Shown: positions 1 through 6,562 of the stretch, piece by piece
Layout of the letters: the number at the start of each line of letters is the position of its first letter
Position numbering within the stretch: position 1 is the first letter of the stretch
From: Caryophanales bacterium UBA3260
Lineage (GTDB): Bacteria > Bacillota_I > Bacilli_A > RF39 > UBA660
Length of the DNA: 7,891 bases
Direction of reading: 5' to 3'
Assembly (NCBI GenBank): GCA_002362595.1
Contig: DEUO01000034.1
Coordinates: forward strand, 1 to 7,891
Made by a program: the position numbers and the translations under genes
Notes under the pieces: model-generated
Database searches by the model: none
Told to the model about the DNA's origin: nothing
What the model saw: the letters and a program-made list of their open reading frames with translations, nothing else

Positions 1-7
1 CATTTTA

Positions 8-36
8 ATTATATCAAAATATTTTAATATTTACTA
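8..36 (-). promoter_or_regulatory. Candidate leftward promoter for a gene beyond the left edge
   Basis: On the minus strand a perfect TATAAT (8-13) is preceded by TG with one intervening base, giving an extended -10 (TGATATAAT). The hexamer 17 bp upstream, TAGTAA (31-36), matches the -35 consensus at only 3 of 6 positions. It would fire out of the window, divergent from the lipoprotein gene at 107. In such AT-rich DNA a chance match is quite possible. Confidence 0.3.
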
Positions 37-43
37 AACATAT

Positions 44-72
44 TTTACAAAATAATCAAATTATAGTAAAAT
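44..72 (+). promoter_or_regulatory. Sigma-A promoter of the ZnuA-like lipoprotein gene
   Basis: TTTACA (44-49) and TAAAAT (67-72) are separated by exactly 17 bp and each matches the consensus at 5 of 6 positions. Transcription would begin near 79. That leaves a leader of about 28 nt carrying the strong Shine-Dalgarno AAAGGAGG at 91-98, 8 nt before the ATG at 107. No convincing Zur-, AdcR- or MntR-type palindrome was seen around it. Confidence 0.7.
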
Positions 73-106
73 TAATTATATCATTAACCTAAAGGAGGAT
101 TAATTA

Positions 107-976
107 ATGAAAAAGAAAATTATAATGGCTATTACATGCCTAATAACTATCCTAATATGTTCCGGATGTTTTGACAAAGAAAAAATTGAAAACATTAATA
201 TAACTACTACAATCTACCCTGCCGAATACTTAGTAAATAAATTATATGGAGAAAATAGTAAAATATCAACTATCTATCCAAACGATACTGATGTAAATGA
301 ACATACATTGTCTGATAAAAAAATGAAAGAATATGCTAAAAATAGCAATATATTTGTATATAACGGACTAACTAATGAAAAAGAAATTGCAAAAACACTT
401 ATAAATAAAAACAAAAAAATAGATTTAATAGATATTTCTTATGGACTACCATATAAATATGGAATCGAAGAATTATGGTTAAATCCTAATAACTACCTTA
501 TGTTAGCTAATACTATAAAAAAGGATTTAGAAGAAATAATTAATTCTAAATATGCGACAGTAAAAATAGAAGAGAATTATAATCAACTAATCGAAGAATT
601 AACATCACTTGATGCAGAGCTGCGCAATATCGCAGAAGCAGCTATAAAAGATGGAAATAATACTATTGTAATTGCATACGATTCATTGGGATTCTTAGAA
701 AAATACGGATTTAATATAATAAATATTAGTAATGAAAACAATATATCCACTAGTATTAAAAATAAATTTAAAAATAAAACATATACTAAAATATTTGTAG
801 CTGATAAAAATAAAATATCTGATAGTATAAAGGATATCGTCGATAACTATAATGTTGAATTAGTAGAAATAGATATGATGAATACATTAACAGAAGAACA
901 AAGAAATAATAAAGAAACATATCTTACAATTATGCAAGATTTCTTTACTAACTTATCAAATGCTGTCTTAAAATAA
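107..976 (+). CDS. ZnuA/TroA-family metal-binding lipoprotein, ligand-poor
   Basis: This 289-residue lipoprotein resembles the substrate-binding component of zinc/manganese ABC importers (cluster A-I, ZnuA/TroA/AdcA), anchored outside the membrane. A lysine-rich start and hydrophobic stretch lead to a lipobox-like ICSGC with the lipidated Cys21. Family landmarks follow in order: TTIYPAEYLVNKLYG (33-48), NEH (64-66), VYNGL (84-88), LWLNP (123-127), an AYDSLGFLEKYGF segment (190-202), and a C-terminal EID...YLTIM region (254-276). Length is normal for the family. Of the usual His/His/His/acidic ligand set, only His65 and Asp256 appear kept. The HxW position reads Glu122-Leu-Trp and the conserved HDAFGY histidine is Tyr191. 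No permease or ATPase gene is adjacent, and a terminator follows at once. It may therefore bind metal differently, or not at all. Family assignment is fairly sure; substrate is not. The start is fixed by AAAGGAGG 8 nt upstream. Confidence 0.8.
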   Translation: MKKKIIMAITCLITILICSGCFDKEKIENINITTTIYPAEYLVNKLYGENSKISTIYPNDTDVNEHTLSDKKMKEYAKNSNIFVYNGLTNEKEIAKTLINKNKKIDLIDISYGLPYKYGIEELWLNPNNYLMLANTIKKDLEEIINSKYATVKIEENYNQLIEELTSLDAELRNIAEAAIKDGNNTIVIAYDSLGFLEKYGFNIINISNENNISTSIKNKFKNKTYTKIFVADKNKISDSIKDIVDNYNVELVEIDMMNTLTEEQRNNKETYLTIMQDFFTNLSNAVLK

Positions 977-993
977 CTATTATATATAAAAGT

Positions 994-1021
994 AAGACTC
1001 AAGATTAACCTCTTGAGTCTT
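994..1021 (+). terminator. Shared (bidirectional) hairpin terminator between convergent genes
   Basis: A perfect 11-bp stem (994-1004 with 1011-1021) encloses the 6-nt loop TTAACC. Rightward it is followed by TTTTACTTTAC, ending the lipoprotein transcript 18 nt after its stop. Leftward it is followed by ACTTTTATATAT, a weaker U-rich tail that could end the convergent gene. That gene's stop codon (1005-1007) lies in the loop, and its last coding codons form one arm. Confidence 0.8.
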
Positions 1022-1691
1022 TTACTTTACCTATTCTTTTACTTAATCTCTCTGCAAAGCTTTTCTTCTTAGTAGCTTTTATCGTAACTACCATCATATT
1101 TCCTTCTTTAATCAAACTATAATCTAAACTATTTCTATCATATGAAGAATATTCTATATCATACATACTCAAAATACATTCTAATAAAAAATTACGATAT
1201 TCTGGCTTACTTGCATCATCACCATCCAAAGTTTTAAATAAATACACATTATCAAATTGCGTCGTAGAAAAGGCTAAATTACATGACATATAAACAATCC
1301 TTCCCGTAGAAACAATTGGTATACGATAATCTAAACTTTTATTCTTATATGCAATAATATCCTTTAAATCATCAATCATATGTCTATTTTTCTTTTTCTC
1401 TCCATAATTATAAATATCTGATACTCTATTTAATATTTCAGTAGCTAAACCAAAATAAGATCTTTTCATATATTCACTAAAATCAATAATAGCTTCTTCA
1501 TTTAAAATAGTATTCAAAATATCAGCATCAACTACTTTAACAAAATCATTTTGAGATATTTCTTTTTCTTCCAATGACAGATAAAAATCTCTTATAGTTC
1601 TATTCTTAGAAGTCTCCCATATATACTTTAAATCTCTAACTTGAACAAAACAACAAGTTCCAGTACTTATTGAATCTGCAATAATTTTCAT
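1005..1691 (-). CDS. Conserved-looking hypothetical protein, 228 aa, function unknown
   Basis: I do not recognise this protein. It has no signal peptide or membrane span and looks soluble and cytoplasmic, with mixed charged and hydrophobic segments suggesting an alpha/beta fold. The N-terminus MKIIADSISTGTCCFVQVRDL contains a Cys-Cys pair (13-14) within a beta-like stretch. A charged, probably helical region runs over about 40-120, a hydrophobic strand-like segment IPIVSTGRIVYMSCNLAF lies around 124-141, and the tail is very basic. The Shine-Dalgarno is only moderate (AAGGGTG about 8-10 nt before the ATG), and there is no better in-frame start nearby. It stands alone: pflA ends upstream with its own terminator and the lipoprotein gene converges on it from the other side. 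A 12-bp palindrome lies upstream of the start. Coding is supported by length and typical low-GC codon use; function is open. Confidence 0.7.
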   Translation of the reverse strand: MKIIADSISTGTCCFVQVRDLKYIWETSKNRTIRDFYLSLEEKEISQNDFVKVVDADILNTILNEEAIIDFSEYMKRSYFGLATEILNRVSDIYNYGEKKKNRHMIDDLKDIIAYKNKSLDYRIPIVSTGRIVYMSCNLAFSTTQFDNVYLFKTLDGDDASKPEYRNFLLECILSMYDIEYSSYDRNSLDYSLIKEGNMMVVTIKATKKKSFAERLSKRIGKVKDSRG

Positions 1692-1775
1692 AAAACCACA
1701 CCCTTCTTCTTCAAAACAGTTTCTACCCTACCACATATTTTTTTATACATCAAACAAATAGACATTTTTTTAAAA

Positions 1776-1787
1776 CTTTACGTAAAG
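1776..1787. promoter_or_regulatory. 12-bp perfect palindrome CTTTACGTAAAG, candidate operator
   Basis: CTTTACGTAAAG is a perfect inverted repeat without a spacer, between the pflA terminator and the start of the 228-residue gene. A possible minus-strand -10, TATAAA (1742-1747), lies about 30 bp toward that gene, but no convincing -35 goes with it. The palindrome would then sit just upstream of the -35 position, where an activator or repressor could bind. It also directly follows the U-tract of the pflA terminator. No known regulator's consensus was recognised. Confidence 0.3.
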
Positions 1788-1816
1788 AAAAAGAAGACTT
1801 AATTATTAAAGTCTTC
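1788..1816 (-). terminator. Terminator of the pflB-pflA operon
   Basis: On the minus strand GAAGACTT and AAGTCTTC pair perfectly over 8 bp (1809-1816 with 1793-1800) around the 8-nt loop TAATAATT. The tract TTTTTCTTTA follows. The upstream arm is made of the last pflA codons, and the pflA stop (1799-1801) straddles the loop and downstream arm. Confidence 0.8.
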
Positions 1817-2530
1817 CATAAATATTTTATAAAGTTCATCGCATTTATCTTTATTCATTTCTTCTTTATCTTTATAAGGATAAGTAAGTCCTAAAGCTTC
1901 ATATTTCTCACTACCAAGTTTATGATAAGGTAAGAAATCAACTCTTTTAACATTCTTGATATTATTCTTAATGAACTTTACTAAATCTTTCATATAAGTA
2001 ACGTTATCATGAATACCAGGTACAATAACTTGTCTTATCCATACTTCAATATTACTCTTATTTAACTCTTCTAAAAATTTCATATACATATCAAAATAAT
2101 CTCTACTAGTTACATCGTTAAATCCGTCTTTAGTAATATGTTTTATATCCAATAAAACTAAGTCAATATATTTAAATATTTCAGAATTAAAATTCTTGCA
2201 TATACCAGCTGTATCAATAGCAACATGTATACCATTCTCTTTTAATTTTTTAGCACATTCTAATAAGAACTCACTTTGCATTAAAGGTTCTCCTCCAGAA
2301 AATGTTGCACCACCACCATTTTTAAAATATGGTTTACTCCTAAGTATTCTAGATACAACGTCTGAAACACTATAATTTTTATCTTTTAAATCCCACATTT
2401 CTGGATTATGACAATATTTGCATCTTAAGCTACAACCATTTAAGAAAATAACTGTTCTAATTCCTGGTCCATCAACAAGTCCAAACGTTTCAATTGAATC
2501 AACTGATCCTTTTATATTACATTGTTCCAT
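1799..2530 (-). CDS. pflA: Pyruvate formate-lyase activating enzyme (radical SAM)
   Basis: PflA uses a [4Fe-4S] cluster and S-adenosylmethionine to abstract a hydrogen from the catalytic glycine of pyruvate formate-lyase, creating the glycyl radical in the cytoplasm. The 243-residue length is typical. The cluster motif CX3CX2C is Cys33, Cys37 and Cys40, in [15 protein letters not shown]. Other family marks are [13 protein letters not shown] (17-29), TFSGGEPL (76-83) for SAM binding, DTAG (106-109), LLDIKH (126-131), VPGIHD (170-175) and [11 protein letters not shown] (200-210). The ATG at 2530 lies inside the end of pflB, overlapping it by 14 nt in another frame. Only a weak purine-rich stretch precedes it, so translation is probably coupled to pflB. 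Position directly behind its substrate enzyme supports PflA over other glycyl-radical activases. The two extra cysteine clusters of the longer activases are absent. Confidence 0.96.
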   Translation of the reverse strand: MEQCNIKGSVDSIETFGLVDGPGIRTVIFLNGCSLRCKYCHNPEMWDLKDKNYSVSDVVSRILRSKPYFKNGGGATFSGGEPLMQSEFLLECAKKLKENGIHVAIDTAGICKNFNSEIFKYIDLVLLDIKHITKDGFNDVTSRDYFDMYMKFLEELNKSNIEVWIRQVIVPGIHDNVTYMKDLVKFIKNNIKNVKRVDFLPYHKLGSEKYEALGLTYPYKDKEEMNKDKCDELYKIFMEDFNN

Positions 2531-4754
2531 GGAATGTTCTCAAAATTACTTCTTCTTGTTGTTTTCTTGTTAATTTATTAAATCTAACAGCATAACCAGA
2601 TACTCTAATAGTAAGTAATGGATACTTATCAGGATTATTCATTGCATCAATAAGAGTTTCTCTATTTAATACATTAACATTTAAGTGATGAGCCCCTTGT
2701 ACAAAATAACCATCCATTAGAGTTACAAGATTAGTAATTCGGTCATTTTCATTTTGGCCTAAAGCATTAGGTACTACAGAGAAAGTATTAGATATTCCAT
2801 CTCTACAACAATTTTCCCAATCTAGCTTAGCAACAGAATTTAACGAAGCAATAGCTCCTGAATCATCTCTGCCATGCATTGGATTAGCACCAGGTGCAAA
2901 AGGAACACCTGCTTTTCTTCCATCTGGAGTAGCTCCAGTATTAGAACCATATACAACATTAGATGTTATAGTTAAAACAGATAAAGTAGGATGAGCATTG
3001 CGATAACAAGGATGTGAAGCTAATTCCTTATAGAATACATCTAATATTTCACGACCAATATTATCTACACGATCATCATCATTTCCATATTTAGGATAAT
3101 CACCTTCAATTTCGAAATCTACAGTAATGCCATCTTTATCACGAATAGGTTTTACTTTTGCGTATTTAATAGCAGATAAAGAATCAACTGCAACAGAGAA
3201 TCCAGCAACGCCATAAGCCATTAATCTATTAACATTCGTATCATGAAGAGCCATTTGCCCAGCTTCATAAGCATACTTATCATGCATATAATGAATAATA
3301 TTCATAGCGTCACTATATATTTTAGCTACTTCATGCATCATCTTATAATAAGCCTTTTTAACAGTTTCATAATCTAAATACTCTGAAGTTATTTTATCGA
3401 ATCCATCAATAACTAATTCCTTCTTAACTTCGTCATATCCACCATTAATTGCATACAATAAAGTCTTTGCTAAATTACAACGTGCTCCAAAGAATTGCAT
3501 ATCTTTACCTTCACGCATAGCTGATACACAACAAGCAATTGCATAATCATCGCCCATTGAAGAACGCATTAAATCGTCATTCTCATATTGAATAGAATCT
3601 GTAGCTATACTAACTTTAGCACAATATCTCTTCCATGCTTCTGGTAAATCCTGAGCCCATAAAATTGTCATATTTGGTTCTGGTGCACTCTCTAAATTTT
3701 CTAAAGTATGAACAATACGAAAAGAAGTCTTATTAACCATTGTCTTTCCTTCTTTAGTCATACCACCTAAAGAACAAGTAACCCATGTAGGATCCCCTGA
3801 GAATAATTCATCATAATCAGGTGTTCTTAAATGTCTTGCTGCTCTAAGCTTAATAACAAATTGATCAATAATTTCTTGTGCTTCTTCTTCAGTTATAACG
3901 CCATTTTTTAAATCTCTCTCAAAATAAATATCAAAGAAAGCATCAACACGTCCTAAAGACATTGCTGCACCATTATTTTCCTTAATAGCAGCTAAATAAC
4001 CAAAATAAGTCCACTGAACTGCTTCCTTAGCATTACTAGCAGGCATTGATATATCAATACCATAAGAACTTGCCATATCTTTAATTTCTTTTAAAGCCTT
4101 ATATTGCATCGAAATTTCTTCACGTAAACGAATAGTCTCATCATTCATAACATCAACAACCATGTTATTCCAGTCGTTAAATTTTTGTTCCATTAAATAA
4201 TCAATACCATACAAAGCTATACGACGATAATCGCCAATAATTCTACCTCTACCATAAGCATCAGGTAATCCAGTTAAAAGCTTAACATGTCTTGCTTTTC
4301 TAATCTCCTTAGTATAAGCATCAAAAACACCATCGTTATGTGTTTTTACTAAATTAGTTTCTTTAATAAATTTATCAAGCTCAGGATCCATCTTATATCC
4401 ATATGCATCAAGTTCTTGATAAACCATTTTCATTCCACCTTTAGGAACGATACTTCTTTTGCAAAGCTTATCTGTTTGTAATCCAACAATTACATCATCA
4501 TCTTCACTAATATATCCTGGTTTAAAAGCATTAATACCTGCTGGATGGGAAACATCTATATCAACAACATGTTTCTTAACCTCTTCCAAACAAACATCTT
4601 CATATACCTTTAAAACTCTTTTAGTTTTATCAGTAGGACCACTTAAAAAACTTTCATCTCCATTATATGAAGAATAGTTTTTCTTAATAAAATCACTTAC
4701 GTTAATTTCATTACACCATAATCCTTCAACAAAACCTTTCCATTCTTTTTTCAT
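2517..4754 (-). CDS. pflB: Formate C-acetyltransferase (pyruvate formate-lyase)
   Basis: PflB is the glycyl-radical enzyme that converts pyruvate and CoA to formate and acetyl-CoA, the central fermentative step in many anaerobic and facultative Firmicutes. The 745-residue protein is full length for the family. The adjacent catalytic cysteines are Cys408-Cys409 in the [21 protein letters not shown] region. The radical glycine is Gly720 in RVSGYAVRF close to the C-terminus, and the protein ends in [22 protein letters not shown] (164-178) and the [19 protein letters not shown] segment (607-625) are also characteristic. The start is supported by GGGAGGAA (4761-4768), 6 nt before the ATG. It is the first gene of an operon with pflA, overlapping it by 14 nt. 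A candidate extended -10 promoter and a tandem direct repeat lie upstream. Nothing suggests truncation or a 2-hydroxyacid or diol dehydratase paralogue; pairing with pflA and the double cysteine support a true PFL. Confidence 0.98.
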   Translation of the reverse strand: MKKEWKGFVEGLWCNEINVSDFIKKNYSSYNGDESFLSGPTDKTKRVLKVYEDVCLEEVKKHVVDIDVSHPAGINAFKPGYISEDDDVIVGLQTDKLCKRSIVPKGGMKMVYQELDAYGYKMDPELDKFIKETNLVKTHNDGVFDAYTKEIRKARHVKLLTGLPDAYGRGRIIGDYRRIALYGIDYLMEQKFNDWNNMVVDVMNDETIRLREEISMQYKALKEIKDMASSYGIDISMPASNAKEAVQWTYFGYLAAIKENNGAAMSLGRVDAFFDIYFERDLKNGVITEEEAQEIIDQFVIKLRAARHLRTPDYDELFSGDPTWVTCSLGGMTKEGKTMVNKTSFRIVHTLENLESAPEPNMTILWAQDLPEAWKRYCAKVSIATDSIQYENDDLMRSSMGDDYAIACCVSAMREGKDMQFFGARCNLAKTLLYAINGGYDEVKKELVIDGFDKITSEYLDYETVKKAYYKMMHEVAKIYSDAMNIIHYMHDKYAYEAGQMALHDTNVNRLMAYGVAGFSVAVDSLSAIKYAKVKPIRDKDGITVDFEIEGDYPKYGNDDDRVDNIGREILDVFYKELASHPCYRNAHPTLSVLTITSNVVYGSNTGATPDGRKAGVPFAPGANPMHGRDDSGAIASLNSVAKLDWENCCRDGISNTFSVVPNALGQNENDRITNLVTLMDGYFVQGAHHLNVNVLNRETLIDAMNNPDKYPLLTIRVSGYAVRFNKLTRKQQEEVILRTFHGTM

Positions 4755-4778
4755 TTTTTCTTCCTCCCAACCATAAAA

Positions 4779-4807
4779 ATTTTAACATATTACAGCAATT
4801 TTTTTAA
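4779..4807 (-). promoter_or_regulatory. Candidate extended -10 promoter of pflB-pflA
   Basis: On the minus strand TGTTAAAAT (4779-4787) has the TGN extension in front of TAAAAT. TTAAAA (4802-4807), 17 bp upstream, matches the -35 consensus at 4 of 6 positions. Transcription would begin near 4772, giving a short leader of about 18 nt with the Shine-Dalgarno GGGAGGAA at 4761-4768. A nearly identical element precedes the small membrane protein gene at 5408. Confidence 0.5.
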
Positions 4808-4819
4808 TAAGATAAAAAG

Positions 4820-4839
4820 CATCTTTACACATCTTAACA
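4820..4839 (-). repeat. Tandem 10-bp direct repeat upstream of pflB
   Basis: On the minus strand TGTTAAGATG is followed directly by TGTAAAGATG, 9 of 10 bases identical. The two copies are one helical turn apart and fall about 48-67 bp upstream of the predicted pflB transcription start. That spacing suits a dimeric activator or response regulator, but the regulator is unknown and a chance repeat in AT-rich DNA cannot be excluded. Confidence 0.4.
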
Positions 4840-4920
4840 TTATTTTAAAATCAAAAGAAAAATAATCCCCAATTAATAAGATTTTCTAATCAACCTTACT
4901 TTACTATTTATCTTTACAAA

Positions 4921-4949
4921 ACAAACAAAAACTCCTTTTTACAGGAGTT
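4921..4949 (-). terminator. Terminator of the tRNA-Ser transcript
   Basis: On the minus strand AACTCCT pairs with AGGAGTT over 7 bp (4943-4949 with 4930-4936) around a 6-nt loop. TTTTTGTTTGT follows. The hairpin begins 11 nt beyond the tRNA CCA end and separates it from the pflB promoter region. The rest of the gap up to pflB holds only the promoter and the direct repeat. Confidence 0.8.
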
Positions 4950-4959
4950 AATTACAATA

Positions 4960-5050
4960 TGGCGGAGCAGGAGAGATTTGAACTCTCGCGCCAGTTACCC
5001 GACCTACACCCTTAGCAGGGGCGCCTCTTCAGCCTCTTGAGTACTGCTCC
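4960..5050 (-). tRNA. tRNA-Ser(GCU)
   Basis: The 91-nt class II tRNA folds with acceptor GGAGCAG/CTGCTCC, discriminator G and an encoded CCA. The anticodon stem CGCCC/GGGTG closes the loop CTGCTAA, giving anticodon GCU (reads AGC/AGU). A long variable arm, expected for serine, precedes the T arm GAGAG-TTCAAAT-CTCTC. It has its own promoter at 5071-5099 and a terminator just downstream, so it can be made independently of the membrane protein gene before it. Confidence 0.95.
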
Positions 5051-5070
5051 ATAACCAAGGTAACAAATAA

Positions 5071-5099
5071 ATTATATCGAATTATTTCTTCTTAGTCAA
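5071..5099 (-). promoter_or_regulatory. Strong promoter of tRNA-Ser, inside the preceding gene's end
   Basis: On the minus strand TTGACT (5094-5099, 5 of 6 consensus) and TATAAT (5071-5076, perfect) are spaced by exactly 17 bp. Transcription would begin near 5064, about 14 nt before the tRNA 5' end. The -35 hexamer is formed by the Leu-Thr codons near the C-terminus of the membrane protein encoded at 5082-5408. Confidence 0.75.
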
Positions 5100-5408
5100 C
5101 TTATTTTTTCTATTACTTTTATTTTTATTTATATAATTTAAATAATTATTATAATTTTTAATTCTAATAATATGTTGAGCTATTAAAAAGAAAAGTCCAA
5201 ATATAAAGATTATAGCTGCTGTAAAATAAAGCCACCATTTATAATGAAAAATATATGTCGCTCCTACTATTATTATCGCACATATAATCAAAAATATTCC
5301 TTCAACAAGTAATCTATTTAAAGGCTCTAAAACATTCGAACCCTTATTAGTTTTCTTAAATCTTTCTCTTAAATCTTTCTTCTCATCTTTTGATAAATTA
5401 CTATACAT
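5082..5408 (-). CDS. Small two-span membrane protein, function unknown
   Basis: The protein has 108 residues from the preferred start. A charged, probably cytoplasmic N-terminal helix (SKDEKKDLRERFKKTNKG, 6-23) is followed by two hydrophobic spans at about 36-54 and 58-78, with the aromatic turn FHYKWW between them. The tail is very basic and Asn/Lys-rich. Both termini are likely cytoplasmic by the positive-inside rule. No signal peptidase site or catalytic motif is visible and I do not recognise a named family. The reading frame stays open to an ATG at 5438, but that codon overlaps the putative -10 element. The Shine-Dalgarno GGGAG (5418-5422) lies 9 nt before the ATG at 5408, so the shorter form is chosen. 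No terminator follows; transcription probably runs into tRNA-Ser. Confidence 0.65.
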   Translation of the reverse strand: MYSNLSKDEKKDLRERFKKTNKGSNVLEPLNRLLVEGIFLIICAIIIVGATYIFHYKWWLYFTAAIIFIFGLFFLIAQHIIRIKNYNNYLNYINKNKSNRKNKLTKKK

Positions 5409-5428
5409 AATTATCAACTCCCATAAAT

Positions 5429-5457
5429 ATTTTAACATATATTTTACAAATTATTAA
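5429..5457 (-). promoter_or_regulatory. Candidate extended -10 promoter of the small membrane protein gene
   Basis: On the minus strand TGTTAAAAT (5429-5437) is an extended -10, and TTAATA (5452-5457), 17 bp upstream, matches the -35 consensus at 4 of 6 positions. The predicted start near 5422 leaves a leader of only about 14 nt, with GGGAG at its very beginning. The segment 5421-5440 is almost the same as 4771-4790 in front of pflB. Confidence 0.45.
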
Positions 5458-5469
5458 TATAAAATAATA

Positions 5470-5505
5470 ACAATAAATAAAAAGACTAGCATAAGCTAAT
5501 CTTTT
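5470..5505 (-). terminator. Terminator of tRNA-Lys
   Basis: On the minus strand AAAAGATTAGC pairs with GCTAGTCTTTT over 11 bp including one G-U pair (5495-5505 with 5480-5490). The loop is TTAT and TTTTTATTTATTG follows. The hairpin begins 11 nt after the tRNA CCA end. Confidence 0.8.
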
Positions 5506-5515
5506 ATTAATCAAA

Positions 5516-5591
5516 TGGTGACCCCTTAGGGATTCGAACCCTAGACCCACTGATTAAGAGTCAGTTGCTCTACCAACTGAGCTAAGGAGTC
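5516..5591 (-). tRNA. tRNA-Lys(CUU)
   Basis: The 76-nt tRNA folds with acceptor GACTCCT/AGGGGTC (one T-G pair), discriminator A and an encoded CCA. The D arm is GCTC...GAGC. The anticodon stem ACTGA/TCAGT holds the loop CTCTTAA, so the anticodon is CUU and reads AAG. The T arm is TAGGG-TTCGAAT-CCCTA. It has its own upstream promoter and downstream terminator, so it is a single-gene unit. Confidence 0.95.
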
Positions 5592-5611
5592 ATTTCTTAA
5601 TTACGTATTAA

Positions 5612-5640
5612 ATTATACAACATAATTATAATAAAATCTA
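5612..5640 (-). promoter_or_regulatory. Candidate promoter of tRNA-Lys
   Basis: On the minus strand a perfect TATAAT (5612-5617) lies 17 bp downstream of TAGATT (5635-5640, 3 of 6 consensus). Transcription would begin near 5605, about 14 nt before the tRNA, the same geometry as at tRNA-Ser. It is needed because a terminator stands just upstream at 5650-5692. Confidence 0.5.
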
Positions 5641-5649
5641 GATATAAAT

Positions 5650-5692
5650 TAAAAAAATAAAAAAAAAATAAAAAAGCCCATTAATTAGGCTT
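5650..5692 (-). terminator. Terminator of the zinc-ribbon / Ig-like protein operon
   Basis: On the minus strand AAGCCTA pairs with TGGGCTT over 7 bp with one G-U pair (5686-5692 with 5674-5680). The loop is ATTAA, and a very long U-rich run, T6-A-T9-A-T7, follows. The stop codon of the upstream gene (5685-5687) lies in the loop and stem, so the hairpin reuses the gene's last codons. Confidence 0.8.
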
Positions 5693-6545
5693 CTTCTACA
5701 AATCTATATATTGGTTTTAATGAATTTTGATATTCTATTTCATTATCTCCTATTACTCTAAAAGATTCTCCATTAGATAAAATTAAATTACGTTTATCTA
5801 CAATGTATTTTTTTAATGTTCCATCGTTTAATTTAATTTTATCTCCTAGTATATAAATAACTGATTTTTCACAATGCTTAATATCAGCATTTTCATCACA
5901 TATTTCCCCAGTATATTTACCATAATCTAATTTATAATCACCTATCGTAATATCACCAGGTATTATTTTTAACTTTGCATTTTCTGTTATACAATTTTCT
6001 TGCATATCGCACACTTTAAGCTTTATTTCATAATCACCTATCTCTTCATATACACCATCAACAAACGTTGCTGTATACTCCTCTAAATGACTATTATCAC
6101 TATATTCATCAATAAAGTCTTTTGCGTCATATTTTGTATAAGACTTAACTGTTAAATCTTTGAATTTTACACTAGGTTCTTTACTATCTGAAATAATTAA
6201 CTTTGAAGAATAAGTTACATCACCAACAATATCAACCTCTAATTCAAACACACCCATTGTATAATAAGAATGATGCTCTTCATAATAAAAATAATCTTTT
6301 CTATCAGTTACTTCAACACCTCTATAAAAATATTTAATCTTAACATCCTTAGGATAATCACCATCAAAATATGAAGAAACCTTAGGCAATTTATCTCCTG
6401 ATTCTACCGAAATACTTTCTTTAACCTTATAATTTTCTACCCTACTAGTTTTCTTAGAAAAAGTCCTTACTAATAATAAAATTATAACAATTAAAATAAT
6501 ACTAACAATTAATAAAAAAAATATTAGACCTATTTTCTTTTTCAT
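5685..6545 (-). CDS. Membrane-anchored extracytoplasmic protein with Ig-like segments
   Basis: The 286-residue protein starts with a lysine cluster and one long hydrophobic span (about 6-27) without a cleavage or lipobox motif, so it is probably an uncleaved N-terminal anchor with the rest outside. Two beta-rich segments follow. The first covers about 40-118. The second (about 119-195) begins SDSKEPSV and runs through DFIDEYSDNS and EEIGDYEIKLKVCDMQENC to KLKI. This has the spacing of the bacterial Ig-like/HYR-type repeats found in Firmicutes surface proteins. The C-terminal domain (about 200-286) is not recognised. Two close cysteine pairs, 179/185 and 216/225, could form disulfides. It lies 17 nt behind the zinc-ribbon gene with a clear AGGAG 6 nt before its ATG, so the two form an operon ended by the terminator at its stop codon. 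Topology is likely; the Ig-like call is moderate and function unknown. Confidence 0.7.
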   Translation of the reverse strand: MKKKIGLIFFLLIVSIILIVIILLLVRTFSKKTSRVENYKVKESISVESGDKLPKVSSYFDGDYPKDVKIKYFYRGVEVTDRKDYFYYEEHHSYYTMGVFELEVDIVGDVTYSSKLIISDSKEPSVKFKDLTVKSYTKYDAKDFIDEYSDNSHLEEYTATFVDGVYEEIGDYEIKLKVCDMQENCITENAKLKIIPGDITIGDYKLDYGKYTGEICDENADIKHCEKSVIYILGDKIKLNDGTLKKYIVDKRNLILSNGESFRVIGDNEIEYQNSLKPIYRFVEEA

Positions 6546-6562
6546 AAACAGCTCCTAATATT

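Noticed and set aside
4459..4677. A 72-codon open frame on the plus strand
   Set aside because: It lies wholly antisense to the N-terminal part of pflB, has no Shine-Dalgarno site, and its composition is that of a reverse-complement shadow.
4771..4860. Rex operator in front of pflB
   Set aside because: No inverted repeat of the TTGTGAA...TTCACAA type is present; only the direct repeat at 4820-4839 stands out.
5641..5675. Long A-rich tract as a repeat or assembly artefact
   Set aside because: On the minus strand it is the U-tract of a well-formed terminator, which explains it.
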